Shown here: positions 25,610 to 34,631 of the stretch, piece after piece | How the letters are laid out: each line of letters starts with the position of its first letter | How positions within the stretch are numbered: position 1 is the first letter of the stretch | From: Clostridiales bacterium | GTDB lineage: Bacteria; Bacillota; Clostridia; Christensenellales; Aristaeellaceae | Direction: 5' to 3' | NCBI GenBank assembly: GCA_015056145.1 | Contig: SVGY01000010.1 | Coordinates: 26,251 to 90,250, forward strand | DNA length: 64,000 bases | Position numbers and translations under genes: made by a program | Notes under the pieces: model-generated | What the model was told of the DNA's origin: nothing | The model's database searches: none | What the model saw: the letters and a program-made list of their open reading frames with translations, nothing else

Positions 25610-25651
25610 AAAAAACCGCTGCTATCCCAGCAACGGGAAAAACAGCGGTTT
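25610..25651 (-). terminator. Terminator of the sodium-dependent transporter gene
   Basis: AAACCGCTG (25613-25621) pairs with CAGCGGTTT (25643-25651), with a minor inner hairpin, and is followed on the minus strand by T6. Confidence 0.85.
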
Positions 25652-25665
25652 CTGCACTGATGTGC

Positions 25666-27060
25666 TTACCCCACAATTCCGGGGAAAATGGAGATCACCA
25701 AAACAAAGATGATAATCAATGGCAGCACATAGCTCATATAGGGCTTGATCCAGCGGGGCAACCTGGGGCCGGCAAGGCCTTCGTTCACCTCGCTGTAGTA
25801 GTTGTCCCAACCCCAACCGTATCTTCTGGTACAGAACAGCACATACACCAGGCTACCCACAGGCAGAAGCAGGTTGGACACCACAAAGTCCTCCATGTCC
25901 ATAAAATCCTTGCCGAAAAGCCTGACATTCTTCCAGATGCTCAGACCGAAAATCGCCGGCAGAGACAGCACCGCCACCAACGCCACGTTGATGATGGCAA
26001 TGGTGCGCCGCTTCAGGCTGGTCAGTTCCAGCCAGAAGGACATGATATTCTCAAACACGGCGATAACCGTAGAGGCTGCGGCAAAGATCATGAACAGGAA
26101 AAACAGAATGCCCACAATGCGGCCGCCGGGCATGTTGTTGAAAATGCTGCTCAGGGTGGTAAACAGGAAACCTGCACCCACACTGCCTGCATCGGCAGTA
26201 ACGCCGTTATTGAAGGTAAAACATGCAGGGAAGATAATCAGGCCGGACATCAGCGCCACAAAGGTATCCAGGCTGATGATGGTAACGGATTCTCCAAGGA
26301 GACGACGTTCCTTACCGATATAGCTGCCAAAAATGGCAATGGAGCCAATACCAAGGCTGAGGGTGAAAAAGGCTTGTCCCATGGCGGCGGAGATCACCTT
26401 GCCCACGCCACTTTCCTTCATCCGGGCTAAATTGGGTACCAAATAGAACTTCAGGCCTTCTGCCGCCTTATCCAGTGTGCAGCAGTACACCGCAAGGCAT
26501 ACCATCAGTGTCAGCAGCGCAAGCATCATCACCTTGGTAATACGCTCCACGCCCTTTTGCAGGCCAAGGGAGCATATTGCAAAACACACCAGGATCACGC
26601 CGAAGGTCACAGCCACCAGCAGCCCGGGATTGGTGACAATGCCGCCGAACACATTGCCCAGCGCCTCCACTGTGGTATGCTCCATGATAGAGCCGGAAAG
26701 ATACTTGAAGAAGTAGATCACCAGCCAGCTGGAAATGGTGGTATAGAACATCATCAGCAGATAGTTGCCCGCTATGCCTGCATACTTCATCAGATGCCAT
26801 TTCTGGCCCGGTTTTTGAAGCACGTCATAGGAGGAGGCAATGCTGCGGCGGCTGGCCCGGCCCACGGAAAGCTCGCAGGTCATCACCGGCAGGCCCAGCA
26901 GCAAAAGAAAGATAACATACATCAGCACAAAAGCGCCGCCGCCGTATGCACCGGTAATGATGGGAAAGCGATACACATTGCCAAGACCGATGGCGCATCC
27001 TGCGGATATCAGAATAAAACCCAGTCTGGATTTGAATTGTTCACGGTTTTGCTGTTCCAT
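25666..27060 (-). CDS. Sodium-dependent transporter, neurotransmitter:sodium symporter (LeuT) family
   Basis: A 464-residue membrane protein with about 11-12 helices. I chose MEQQNREQFKSRLGF at 27060 behind AGGTGG; upstream codons in the frame have no site. TM1 has the unwound substrate/sodium motif SAGCAIGLGNVYRFP, and TM6 contains GQAFFTLSLGIGSIAIFGSY, both typical of NSS transporters such as LeuT, TnaT and MhsT. It takes up amino acids using sodium. Substrate is not predictable from these motifs. It follows the DUF3795 gene by 28 bases, so they are probably one operon. Confidence 0.93.
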   Translation of the reverse strand: MEQQNREQFKSRLGFILISAGCAIGLGNVYRFPIITGAYGGGAFVLMYVIFLLLLGLPVMTCELSVGRASRRSIASSYDVLQKPGQKWHLMKYAGIAGNYLLMMFYTTISSWLVIYFFKYLSGSIMEHTTVEALGNVFGGIVTNPGLLVAVTFGVILVCFAICSLGLQKGVERITKVMMLALLTLMVCLAVYCCTLDKAAEGLKFYLVPNLARMKESGVGKVISAAMGQAFFTLSLGIGSIAIFGSYIGKERRLLGESVTIISLDTFVALMSGLIIFPACFTFNNGVTADAGSVGAGFLFTTLSSIFNNMPGGRIVGILFFLFMIFAAASTVIAVFENIMSFWLELTSLKRRTIAIINVALVAVLSLPAIFGLSIWKNVRLFGKDFMDMEDFVVSNLLLPVGSLVYVLFCTRRYGWGWDNYYSEVNEGLAGPRLPRWIKPYMSYVLPLIIIFVLVISIFPGIVG

Positions 27061-27088
27061 GTCGATCCACCTGCTTATCATATTGATA

Positions 27089-27583
27089 TTATACTGTTCC
27101 TTTTTTGAAGCTTTGATAATGCGAACGGTCTTTCTGCTCGTCAAAGTAAGCTTCCGGGCCGATTTGCCTGATGCGCTCCGTGCCCCTTTTCCAGTCGCCA
27201 AGGATGATGGGATCCAGTGCCTGAAAGAAGCTTTCCGTCCTCTGGCAAGGAAAATCCGGACACTCCGCACAGAAGTCCAGCTTCCTTTCCCGGATGCACT
27301 CAATAACAGGGCATCCTTCTATGCAGCAGCCTTCAGGATTTTCCCGGCAGCCCGGGCAGGGGCGAAGGGTATATTTTTCCAGCCTGTCAAGATGTCCCTG
27401 CACCATCCGGCGATATTCCAGGTTTTCCGGAGGAATACGGGCATCCAGGAAATCGTAGTATCCATCAAAGTAACCAAGCAGCCTGGATGCCGCCCCGGCA
27501 ACGGCGCCATCTTTCAGCGCCGGGCAGGTATGACACATAAGCGAACAGGGTGCAACCCGGTGAAGTATCTCTTCGTAATTCAC
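27089..27583 (-). CDS. DUF3795 cysteine-rich protein
   Basis: A 164-residue soluble protein beginning at GTG behind AAAGGTGA. It contains regularly spaced cysteines (PCSLMCHTCPA, RPCPGCRE, GCCIEGCPVIEC, FCAECPDFPC), as in DUF3795 proteins, which are presumed iron-sulfur or zinc binding and have no assigned reaction. It has its own promoter and is first in a two-gene unit with the sodium symporter. The link between the two is not understood. Confidence 0.8.
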   Translation of the reverse strand: MNYEEILHRVAPCSLMCHTCPALKDGAVAGAASRLLGYFDGYYDFLDARIPPENLEYRRMVQGHLDRLEKYTLRPCPGCRENPEGCCIEGCPVIECIRERKLDFCAECPDFPCQRTESFFQALDPIILGDWKRGTERIRQIGPEAYFDEQKDRSHYQSFKKGTV

Positions 27584-27629
27584 AAAAAATCACCTTTCCG
27601 AAAACTGTATCCTGTTTCACATAAAAGGC

Positions 27630-27658
27630 AGTATACGCCTTTTGCCCGATTTTTTCAA
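27630..27658 (-). promoter_or_regulatory. Promoter of the DUF3795-symporter unit
   Basis: Minus strand TTGAAA (27653-27658), a 17-base spacer and TATACT (27630-27635). Confidence 0.8.
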
Positions 27659-27720
27659 CCATTTCTCCGCAAATCCCTCATGTATAAAGAAGGAAAAACC
27701 GCCCCGGGCACCGTATATAC

Positions 27721-27748
27721 AAAAAGGGCGCATTTCTTCTGCGCCCTT
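27721..27748 (-). terminator. Terminator-like hairpin upstream of dgt, oriented to the minus strand
   Basis: AAGGGCGCA (27724-27732) pairs with TGCGCCCTT (27740-27748) and is followed on the minus strand by TTTTTGTA. No minus-strand gene precedes it, so it may block antisense transcription. Alternatively it sits in the dgt leader as a structured element just before the AAAGGAGG site. Confidence 0.5.
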
Positions 27749-27771
27749 CACACACAAAGGAGGAGCCAGCG

Positions 27772-28776
27772 ATGAATATCCGCCAGCAGCTGGAACAGGA
27801 GGAACTCACCCGTCTTTCGACTTTTGCAGCCAAAGCCTGCCAGAGCGCCGGACGGGAAAAACCCATTTCCGATGATGACCTGCGCACATGCTTTCAGCGG
27901 GACAGGGATCGCATCATTCACTGCAAAAGCTTCCGGCGGCTCAAGTTCAAAACCCAGGTTTTTCTCTCCCCGGTGGGCGACCATTACCGTACCCGACTGA
28001 CCCATACGCTGGAAGTGGCACAGGTGGCCCGCACGCTGGCACGCTGCCTCCGCCTCAACGAAGACCTGACGGAAGCCATCGCCCTGGGGCATGATCTGGG
28101 CCACACCCCCTTTGGCCATATCGGCGAAAACGCCCTCAACCAACTGATTCCGGGCGGCTTTCACCACAACCGGCAAAGCCTGCGCATGGTGGACAGGCTG
28201 GAAAGAGAAGGACAGGGGCTGAATCTGTGCAAGGAAACCCGTGACGGCATTCTGTGCCACTCCGGTCCGCAGACGCCCTCCACCCTTGAAGGCTGGTGCG
28301 TACGCCGGGCAGACCGCATCGCCTACATCAGCCACGATATCGATGACGCCATCCGGGGCGGCATCCTCAAGGAATACGAGCTTCCCCGACGCTGCGTGAC
28401 CGTACTTGGCAAAAACCACGGCGAACGCATCAACAACATGATCACCGACGTGGTCAAAACCAGCATGGACAAAAACGAAATCTCCATGTCTCCCGAGGTC
28501 AGCGATGCCGCCGAGGCTCTGCGTGATTTTCTCTTTGAACACGTCTACATGGACCAGTGGCGCAAAAAGGAAGAAGAACGCTGCGGCTATGTGGTCAGCG
28601 CCCTTTTCGACCATTATTCCCGTCACCCGGAGCAATTGCCGGGCGAATATCTTGAAATCAACTACCTCGAAGGCACCGAACAGGCCGTATGCGATTTTAT
28701 CGCCGGAATGACGGACCGATACGCCACCGTTGCCTTCCAACAGCTGTTTGTACCCAAAGCTTTTGCCAAGTATTGA
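27772..28776 (+). CDS. dgt: dGTP triphosphohydrolase-like HD protein
   Basis: A 334-residue HD-superfamily enzyme that splits dNTPs into deoxynucleoside and triphosphate. Metal ligands are visible as His78 in RTRLTHTLEVAQ, then His107-Asp108 in ALGHDLGHTPFGH, with ADRIAYISHDIDDA providing the distal Asp. Length is that of the short, type 2 clostridial/Bacillus form. It is the first gene of the block leading into primase and the main sigma factor, an arrangement common in Clostridia that ties dNTP pool control to replication genes. Confidence 0.93.
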   Translation: MNIRQQLEQEELTRLSTFAAKACQSAGREKPISDDDLRTCFQRDRDRIIHCKSFRRLKFKTQVFLSPVGDHYRTRLTHTLEVAQVARTLARCLRLNEDLTEAIALGHDLGHTPFGHIGENALNQLIPGGFHHNRQSLRMVDRLEREGQGLNLCKETRDGILCHSGPQTPSTLEGWCVRRADRIAYISHDIDDAIRGGILKEYELPRRCVTVLGKNHGERINNMITDVVKTSMDKNEISMSPEVSDAAEALRDFLFEHVYMDQWRKKEEERCGYVVSALFDHYSRHPEQLPGEYLEINYLEGTEQAVCDFIAGMTDRYATVAFQQLFVPKAFAKY

Positions 28777-28856
28777 GGAAATGTCGGTTTTTGTTGAATC
28801 CTTGGCAGGAAACCCCGGGAAGACGGCGAATTGATTAGGAGTGGGTGAAGGAACTC

Positions 28857-30590
28857 ATGGCTGGAAGATACCCGCCACAATGGCTTGATGAACTCAGACA
28901 GAGGGCCGATATCGTATCGGTGATCGGCTCCTATGTGCAGCTGAAGAAAAACGGGCATAGATATTCAGGTCTGTGCCCGTTTCACAACGAAACCGCTCCT
29001 TCCTTTTCCGTGGACAGCCAGAAGCAATTCTACTATTGCTTTGGCTGCAAGGCCAGCGGCAGCGTGATTCAGTTTGTTATGGATATTGAGCACCTCTCCT
29101 TTCCGGAGGCGGTGGAACACCTGGCCGAGCAGCTTCATCTTCCCCTGCCCGAGATGCAAAACGACCCTGCCTACGAAAAACGCCGTTCGCTCAAGGAGCG
29201 CATCTATCTGGCAAACAAGGCAGCCGCAAGATTGTATCATCAGTATCTTTGGCAAAAGGAAGGCGAGGAAATCCTTCAATACCTGAAAAAGCGTGGATTA
29301 TCCGACGGGGTGATCCGGCGTTTCGGGATCGGTGCGGCTCCCCCACGCCCCGACATCGGCAAAAAGCTTATGGAAGACGGCTTTACCAAAGAAGAGCTGC
29401 TTTCTGCCGGGCTGATGATGGAACGGGATGGCCGCAGCTTTGACATGTTCCGTAACCGGGCCATGTTTCCCATCATTGATGCTTATGGCAATGTGCTCGG
29501 CTTTGGCGGCCGGGCCATGGGCGATGCTATGCCCAAGTACCTCAACACCTCCGATACCCCAGCCTTCAATAAGCGTTATAACGTTTTTGCAGCCAATCTG
29601 CTGCGCAAGGCAAGAGGGCTCGAGCGGGTCATTCTGGTGGAAGGGTACATGGACGTAGTGGCGCTGAGCCAGTACGGTGTGGAAGGCGTTGCCGCCACGC
29701 TGGGTACGGCTCTTACCCCTGAACAGGCACGGCTTTTAAGCCGCTACGCTCCGGAAGTGCACATCGCCTACGACGGCGACAAAGCAGGCCAGAAAGCCAT
29801 TCTCCGGGGTCTGGAAGTGCTGGAAGCTGCCAATGTGCCTGTGAAGGTGCTGGATTTTCCCGGCGGACTGGACCCGGACGAGTTCATCCGTCAGGAAGGC
29901 GTTGAAGCATTTCATGCTTTAAAGCCGATTTCCGGCGTATACTATCGTATGCTACGGGAAAAGGAAAAGCACGACATGTCCACCGAGGAAGGCCGCACTG
30001 CTTACGCCAAGGCCTGTGCGGATTTTCTCAAAAACGTCCGGGAGCCTGTGGACCTGGAGAACTACCTTAAGCGGCTGTCGCTGGAAAGCGGCTTTGACCG
30101 TGAAGTGCTTCTTCAGCAAATCGGCGCAGCTCCTGCGAAACCGTCACCCGCTCTTCCCAAACAGGAAAGTTTCCGCCAGAAGGCAAAAAAGGTTGCCCAG
30201 GTGGACTGGACAGGCCGTACCCTGCTGGCTGTGCTGGCAACGGGCAAGCTGCCCCCGGGAAGTGTGACCCCCGAAGACTTTGACGACCCTGTGCTCAAAT
30301 CCCTCTGCAAAGACCTGCTCAGCGGCGAAAGCCCCGCCTCCCTCATGGAACAGCAACCCGACGAGCAGGGCCGCAGCGCCATCGGCGATATCCTCAGCGT
30401 GAACACCGACATGGACGACGACGGCCTGATGCATATGGCCCGGGACTGCCTGAAAAAAATGCGGCGTACCCGGCTGGAAAACGAGCTGGAAACACTGCAG
30501 AAATCCATGGCCTCCCTGCCTCAGGAAGAGCAGGTCAGGAGCATGCAGCGTGCCCTGGAACTGACCAGGCTCATAAGCGAACAAAAGTAG
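28857..30590 (+). CDS. dnaG: DNA primase
   Basis: A 577-residue primase making RNA primers for replication. I start at ATG 28857 (MAGRYPPQWLDEL), which matches the classical DnaG N-terminus; a GTG 12 bases upstream is less likely. The CHC2 zinc finger uses Cys40, His43, Cys61 and Cys64 (CPFHN, then YYCFGC). The TOPRIM core includes VILVEGYMDVVAL and AYDGDKAGQKA. A helical C-terminal helicase-binding domain follows, weakly conserved as usual. It is followed 34 bases later by rpoD. Confidence 0.97.
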   Translation: MAGRYPPQWLDELRQRADIVSVIGSYVQLKKNGHRYSGLCPFHNETAPSFSVDSQKQFYYCFGCKASGSVIQFVMDIEHLSFPEAVEHLAEQLHLPLPEMQNDPAYEKRRSLKERIYLANKAAARLYHQYLWQKEGEEILQYLKKRGLSDGVIRRFGIGAAPPRPDIGKKLMEDGFTKEELLSAGLMMERDGRSFDMFRNRAMFPIIDAYGNVLGFGGRAMGDAMPKYLNTSDTPAFNKRYNVFAANLLRKARGLERVILVEGYMDVVALSQYGVEGVAATLGTALTPEQARLLSRYAPEVHIAYDGDKAGQKAILRGLEVLEAANVPVKVLDFPGGLDPDEFIRQEGVEAFHALKPISGVYYRMLREKEKHDMSTEEGRTAYAKACADFLKNVREPVDLENYLKRLSLESGFDREVLLQQIGAAPAKPSPALPKQESFRQKAKKVAQVDWTGRTLLAVLATGKLPPGSVTPEDFDDPVLKSLCKDLLSGESPASLMEQQPDEQGRSAIGDILSVNTDMDDDGLMHMARDCLKKMRRTRLENELETLQKSMASLPQEEQVRSMQRALELTRLISEQK

Positions 30591-30624
30591 TTATCCCCCC
30601 TCTGTACATAAAGGAGTGAGATAG

Positions 30625-31710
30625 TTGAGTGGAAATGTCTCCCGTGAAGCGGCAAAAGTAAAGCTCAACGAATTATTCGAGGAAGCCAAAAGCAAAGGAA
30701 CCATTACCAAGGACGAAGTGGCCAACCATCTGATGGAGCTGGAAATCGACGCCGAACAGATCAACAAGGTATACGAAACCCTTGAAAGCCTTGGCGTGGA
30801 TGTGGTTGCGGAGTTTGATCCCGTTCCCCAGGAAGAATTGATCGAGCCGGAAGCCATCGACCTGAGCGTTCCCGAAGGCATCAGTGTGGACGACCCCGTC
30901 CGCATGTACCTCAAGGAAATCGGCAAGGTTCCCCTGCTGAGCGCCGAAGAGGAGATTGAAATTGCCCAGCGTATGGAGCAGGGCGACGAGGATGCAAAGA
31001 AAAAGCTGACCGAGTCCAACCTCAGGCTGGTGGTTTCCATCGCCAAGCGTTATGTGGGCCGTGGCATGCTCTTCCTCGACCTGATCCAGGAAGGCAATCT
31101 TGGCCTGATCAAAGCGGTGGACAAGTTCGACTACCGCAAGGGTTACAAGTTCTCCACCTATGCAACCTGGTGGATCCGTCAGGCCATCACCCGTGCCATT
31201 GCCGACCAGGCGCGCACCATCCGCATTCCCGTGCACATGGTGGAAACCATCAACAAGCTGATTCGTGTTTCCCGCCAGCTTTTGCAGGAATATGGCCGTG
31301 AACCCACTCCTGAAGAAATCGCCAAGGTGATGAATATTTCCGAGGGCAAGGTTCGGGAGATCATCAAAATCGCTCAGGAACCCGTATCTCTGGAAACCCC
31401 CATCGGCGAAGAGGAGGACAGCCATCTGGGCGACTTTATCCCCGATGACGACGCCCCCGCCCCCGCTGAGGTGGCCAGCTTCACCCTGATGAAGGAACAG
31501 CTTCTGGATGTGCTGGATACCCTCACCCCCCGTGAGGAAAAGGTGCTTCGCCTCCGTTTCGGTCTGGACGACGGCCACCAGCGCACGCTGGAAGAAGTGG
31601 GCCGGGTGTTCAAGGTAACCCGTGAACGCATCCGCCAGATCGAGGCCAAGGCTCTGCGCAAGCTGCGCCATCCCAGCCGTTCCAAAAAGCTGCGGGATTA
31701 TCTGGACTGA
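30625..31710 (+). CDS. rpoD: Primary sigma factor RpoD/SigA
   Basis: A 361-residue housekeeping sigma factor. It starts at TTG ([20 protein letters not shown]) with AAAGGAG 8 bases upstream. Regions: 1.1-like N-terminal fold; 1.2 ([18 protein letters not shown]); 2.1-2.4 ([50 protein letters not shown]); 3; and 4 ([15 protein letters not shown], then [20 protein letters not shown]). The TGA overlaps the next start codon. Its recognised promoters match those seen in the window. Confidence 0.98.
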   Translation: MSGNVSREAAKVKLNELFEEAKSKGTITKDEVANHLMELEIDAEQINKVYETLESLGVDVVAEFDPVPQEELIEPEAIDLSVPEGISVDDPVRMYLKEIGKVPLLSAEEEIEIAQRMEQGDEDAKKKLTESNLRLVVSIAKRYVGRGMLFLDLIQEGNLGLIKAVDKFDYRKGYKFSTYATWWIRQAITRAIADQARTIRIPVHMVETINKLIRVSRQLLQEYGREPTPEEIAKVMNISEGKVREIIKIAQEPVSLETPIGEEEDSHLGDFIPDDDAPAPAEVASFTLMKEQLLDVLDTLTPREEKVLRLRFGLDDGHQRTLEEVGRVFKVTRERIRQIEAKALRKLRHPSRSKKLRDYLD

Positions 31711-32435
31711 TGATGAACTCCACGCCTTTTCCCAAACTGGACAACCGTCTGAAACAGGCCTTGCTGCTAGCCTCTCCGGGCAAAGTGGCAGCAGATATCG
31801 GTGCAGACCACGGGCAGCTCAGCGCAGCCCTTCTCAAAAGCGGCTATACGGAGCATGTGCTGGTCAGTGATATCAGTGAGCCTTCTCTCAACAAAGCCCG
31901 CAGCGCTCTCAGCTCCATGAACCTGTATGACAAGGCCACCTTTGCCGTGGCGGATGGTCTGGACGCCTTGAATGCGCTGAAAGAAATCCACGCCGACCAC
32001 ATCTTCATCCTTGGCATGGGCGGCGTGACCCTTTCCCAGATCCTGGAAAAGGGGGCGGACAAGCTTCGTGGCGCAAGCCTGATCCTTGGTGCTCAAACCG
32101 ACCTTCCCCTGGTGCGGGAAACCCTCGTGAGGCTTCACTATCGCATCCGTCAGGAGGTGGTGGCGGAGGAAAACCACCGCTATTACATCCTGATTAAGTG
32201 CAGCCCTGCCGCACCGGACGAAGCGACGTATACCCAGGAAGAGCTTCTGCTGGGGCCTGTGCTCCTGAAAACCTTCCCTCCCCTGTGGCCCAACATTCTC
32301 AAACGGCGCAGGGAAATGCTCCTGACCGCCATCACATCCATGAAAAACGCCGCTTCCCACAAGCGTGCAGCCCAGCTGCCCGCCTTTGAAGAAGAGCTCG
32401 CTTTCGTGGACAAGGCGCTGAGCCATTACGCTTGA
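31710..32435 (+). CDS. trmK: tRNA (adenine22-N1)-methyltransferase
   Basis: A 241-residue class I methyltransferase of the TrmK/YqfN family, which methylates N1 of A22 in tRNA. The SAM site is ADIGADHGQLSAALL, with HIFILGMGGVTLSQIL as the second conserved block. The C-terminal coiled tail is typical. ATGA overlap with rpoD implies translational coupling; the order rpoD-trmK-nif3 is conserved in Bacillota. Confidence 0.9.
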   Translation: MMNSTPFPKLDNRLKQALLLASPGKVAADIGADHGQLSAALLKSGYTEHVLVSDISEPSLNKARSALSSMNLYDKATFAVADGLDALNALKEIHADHIFILGMGGVTLSQILEKGADKLRGASLILGAQTDLPLVRETLVRLHYRIRQEVVAEENHRYYILIKCSPAAPDEATYTQEELLLGPVLLKTFPPLWPNILKRRREMLLTAITSMKNAASHKRAAQLPAFEEELAFVDKALSHYA

Positions 32436-32499
32436 ACTGTCCTTTTTCTGAATATTCCTGCGCTTTCTTTCCCTTCCCCGATGATGAGGAGGCTGCCAC

Positions 32500-32970
32500 T
32501 TGCCACAGATTGAAACGACTGCGCTCGATCGTTCTGTTCATTTCATCCGTAACCATATGGCCTTGATCGGTCAACGTATCCATTCCCTCCGGGAGGAAAT
32601 CGACCGTTTTCAGCAACCCTTGCAGGATAAGCTTGGAAAGTCGTTTCCCCTTTGGCCCCCGGAAGAATTGTGGAAAACCGAAATGGAATACAGTCTCCGG
32701 AATGGCTTTTTTCTTGAGGGAGTCGGTTTCTTTTCCGGAGATACTGTCATGCATTTCCTTGGCAGGCTTACAGAACGGGAACGTGAAGTTTTCTTCTTCC
32801 GTTTCGGCCTGGAGGGCGGCTGTGCCCACAGCCGGGAAGAGACCGCCGGAAAGTTTTGCATCTCTGCTGCGGTGGTAGGCCGTATCGAAGCCAAGGCCAT
32901 GCAGCATTACTTAACGCATCAGCGGCATGCCGCAATGAGAAAAGAGTTTTTCGACAGTTCTGGAAAATAA
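32500..32970 (+). CDS. Small orphan protein with sigma-70 region-4-like helix-turn-helix
   Basis: 156 residues from a TTG codon with GAGGAGG 7 bases upstream. Residues 1-80 are helical and unlike anything I know. Residues 89-135 (RLTEREREVFFFRFGLEGG, then SREETAGKFCISAAVVGRIEAKAM) line up closely with region 4 of the RpoD encoded 800 bases upstream ([15 protein letters not shown] to [11 protein letters not shown]). Regions 2 and 3 are absent, so it cannot act as a complete sigma factor. It may be a DNA-binding regulator or an RNA-polymerase-interacting factor derived from a sigma gene. It sits between trmK and nif3, where most relatives have nothing. Confidence 0.6.
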   Translation: MPQIETTALDRSVHFIRNHMALIGQRIHSLREEIDRFQQPLQDKLGKSFPLWPPEELWKTEMEYSLRNGFFLEGVGFFSGDTVMHFLGRLTEREREVFFFRFGLEGGCAHSREETAGKFCISAAVVGRIEAKAMQHYLTHQRHAAMRKEFFDSSGK

Positions 32971-33012
32971 ACTTCCGTTTTCTTCACACAACGAACAGAA
33001 AGGAGAGAGTTC

Positions 33013-33792
33013 ATGACCACCCCCACCATACAGGAACTGTATTGCTGGCTGGATCAGCTGGCTCCTTTCTCCACCGCAGAAGGCTTTGACAACGTTGGCC
33101 TGCTTCTTGGCGACAAGGGCCGTGAAGTACAAAAAGTTTTTTTCTGTCTGGATGCAGATACTGCCAACGTGGAAGAAGCTCTTTCCTTTGGCGCTGACCT
33201 GATGATCACCCACCATCCGCTCATTTTTCGCCCCCTGCGCCGCATAGACTATACTGCCCCCGCAGGGCAGGCGCTGCGCAAAATGGTTTCTGCCGGCGTA
33301 GGGCTGATTTCTGCCCACACCAACTGGGACAAAGCTCCCGGCGGCGTATCCGATGCGCTGGCAGAAAAGTTGGAACTGACCGACGTTTCCCCCATTGACG
33401 ATTTTGCCCGCACAGGCCTTTTGCCCCGCCCCATGACTGCAGCGGAGCTGAAGGAATACATCGGCATCAAGCTGGATATGGAGCCCCGGATGTACTGCGC
33501 ATCAGAAAAGCTTATCCGCAAAGTAGCCGTTGCAGGCGGTTCTTACGGAGAAGGCGCTGCACATGCTTGCGAAATGGGCGCCGATGCCTACATCACCGGC
33601 GAAATCGGCTACCACGACATTCTTGACCTGAACGGTCTTGGCCTCACCCTGTACCAGGCAGGTCACTTTGCCACGGAGCGGCCCGGCATCGCCGCACTGT
33701 ACAACCGTTTTTTGGAGGCAGCTTCCCTTGCCGGCTGGCAAACGGAAGCCCGTCTTTCCACCCGGGTTCCCTTTAATGGAACCCCCGTCTGA
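33013..33792 (+). CDS. Nif3-like dinuclear metal centre protein (GCH1 type 2 family)
   Basis: A 259-residue Nif3/YqfO-family protein without the long middle insertion. Metal ligands include His67-His68 in MITHHPLIF, the AHTNWD motif and a C-terminal H-x-x-x-E motif in AGHFATERPG. The family forms hexameric toroids; its substrate is unsettled and the GTP cyclohydrolase label is provisional. It is conserved beside trmK and the zinc-ribbon gene, as here. Confidence 0.88.
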   Translation: MTTPTIQELYCWLDQLAPFSTAEGFDNVGLLLGDKGREVQKVFFCLDADTANVEEALSFGADLMITHHPLIFRPLRRIDYTAPAGQALRKMVSAGVGLISAHTNWDKAPGGVSDALAEKLELTDVSPIDDFARTGLLPRPMTAAELKEYIGIKLDMEPRMYCASEKLIRKVAVAGGSYGEGAAHACEMGADAYITGEIGYHDILDLNGLGLTLYQAGHFATERPGIAALYNRFLEAASLAGWQTEARLSTRVPFNGTPV

Positions 33793-33848
33793 GGAACGGT
33801 TTTCCTCGTGTTTCTCTTTTCCCCCCAGACCCTTAAGGAGGTAACTTC

Positions 33849-34556
33849 ATGGAACAGACTGAATTGCTTTGGCAGTATCAGCAGGCAGATATGGCCGCAG
33901 ATGCTATGGAACAGGAAATCAAGCGAGATCCTGCCCGTATCGCCCTGAAAAAGAACCGTGAATTTCTTGTAGAGCAGCAAAACACCGTCAAGCGCATGGA
34001 AGAAGATGTGGCTGTGATGGTGGACCGTGTGGACGGTATCCGCTTTGCCATTACCCGCATTGAAGAGCAGCTGGCCGCTCTGACCAAAAAGATGGAAAAC
34101 GAGCCTCCGGCAGACCTGGCCAAGGCCCAGGAAATGAGCAAAGACGCCCAGAAGCTTCTTGGCGACCTGACCACCTACGAAAACGAACTCAAGCGCATCC
34201 AGAAGGATGCCTCCGACCGGGATCGTCAGGAAAAGGATATCCGCATGAAGTACGCCAAGGTGAAGGCTGAGTACGACAAGCAGAAGGTGGAATACGAGGC
34301 CCTTTACAAAAAGCAGATGAAGGCCTTGGAAGAAAAGCGTACCGCAGCCCAGGAGAAAACCAAGGGTATCGACGCTGATCTTCTGGAAAAATACAAATCC
34401 ATCAAGCAGCATTGTTCCCGTCCTGTGGCCAAGCTTTATGGCGATCAGTGCGGCGGCTGCAACATGAACCTGCCTCAGGCCTCCCTGCGTGTGCTGAAAA
34501 ACGGGGCAAAAATCATCGAATGCGAAAATTGCGGAAGGATGCTCATCCAGATGTAA
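33849..34556 (+). CDS. Coiled-coil protein with C4 zinc ribbon (CdsZ/DUF164 family)
   Basis: A 235-residue protein: a long alpha-helical hairpin (about 1-180, heptad-like with high Glu/Lys) followed by a C-terminal zinc ribbon with the pairs CGGC and CENC. Family members have been linked to 16S/23S RNA maturation and RNase partners, but the role is not firmly set. It ends with a clear terminator, so it closes the dgt-to-cdsZ block. Confidence 0.82.
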   Translation: MEQTELLWQYQQADMAADAMEQEIKRDPARIALKKNREFLVEQQNTVKRMEEDVAVMVDRVDGIRFAITRIEEQLAALTKKMENEPPADLAKAQEMSKDAQKLLGDLTTYENELKRIQKDASDRDRQEKDIRMKYAKVKAEYDKQKVEYEALYKKQMKALEEKRTAAQEKTKGIDADLLEKYKSIKQHCSRPVAKLYGDQCGGCNMNLPQASLRVLKNGAKIIECENCGRMLIQM

Positions 34557-34564
34557 TCAGTCAG

Positions 34565-34601
34565 GCGCAGAGAAAGGCACGGTTCTTTCCTGCGCTTTTT
34601 T
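34565..34601 (+). terminator. Terminator after the zinc-ribbon gene
   Basis: GCGCAG (34565-34570) pairs with CTGCGC (34590-34595), extended by GAAAG/CTTTC after a one-base bulge. T6 follows. Confidence 0.85.
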
Positions 34602-34631
34602 CTATTTTCCCAAAAGGAGGACACCGAGCCC

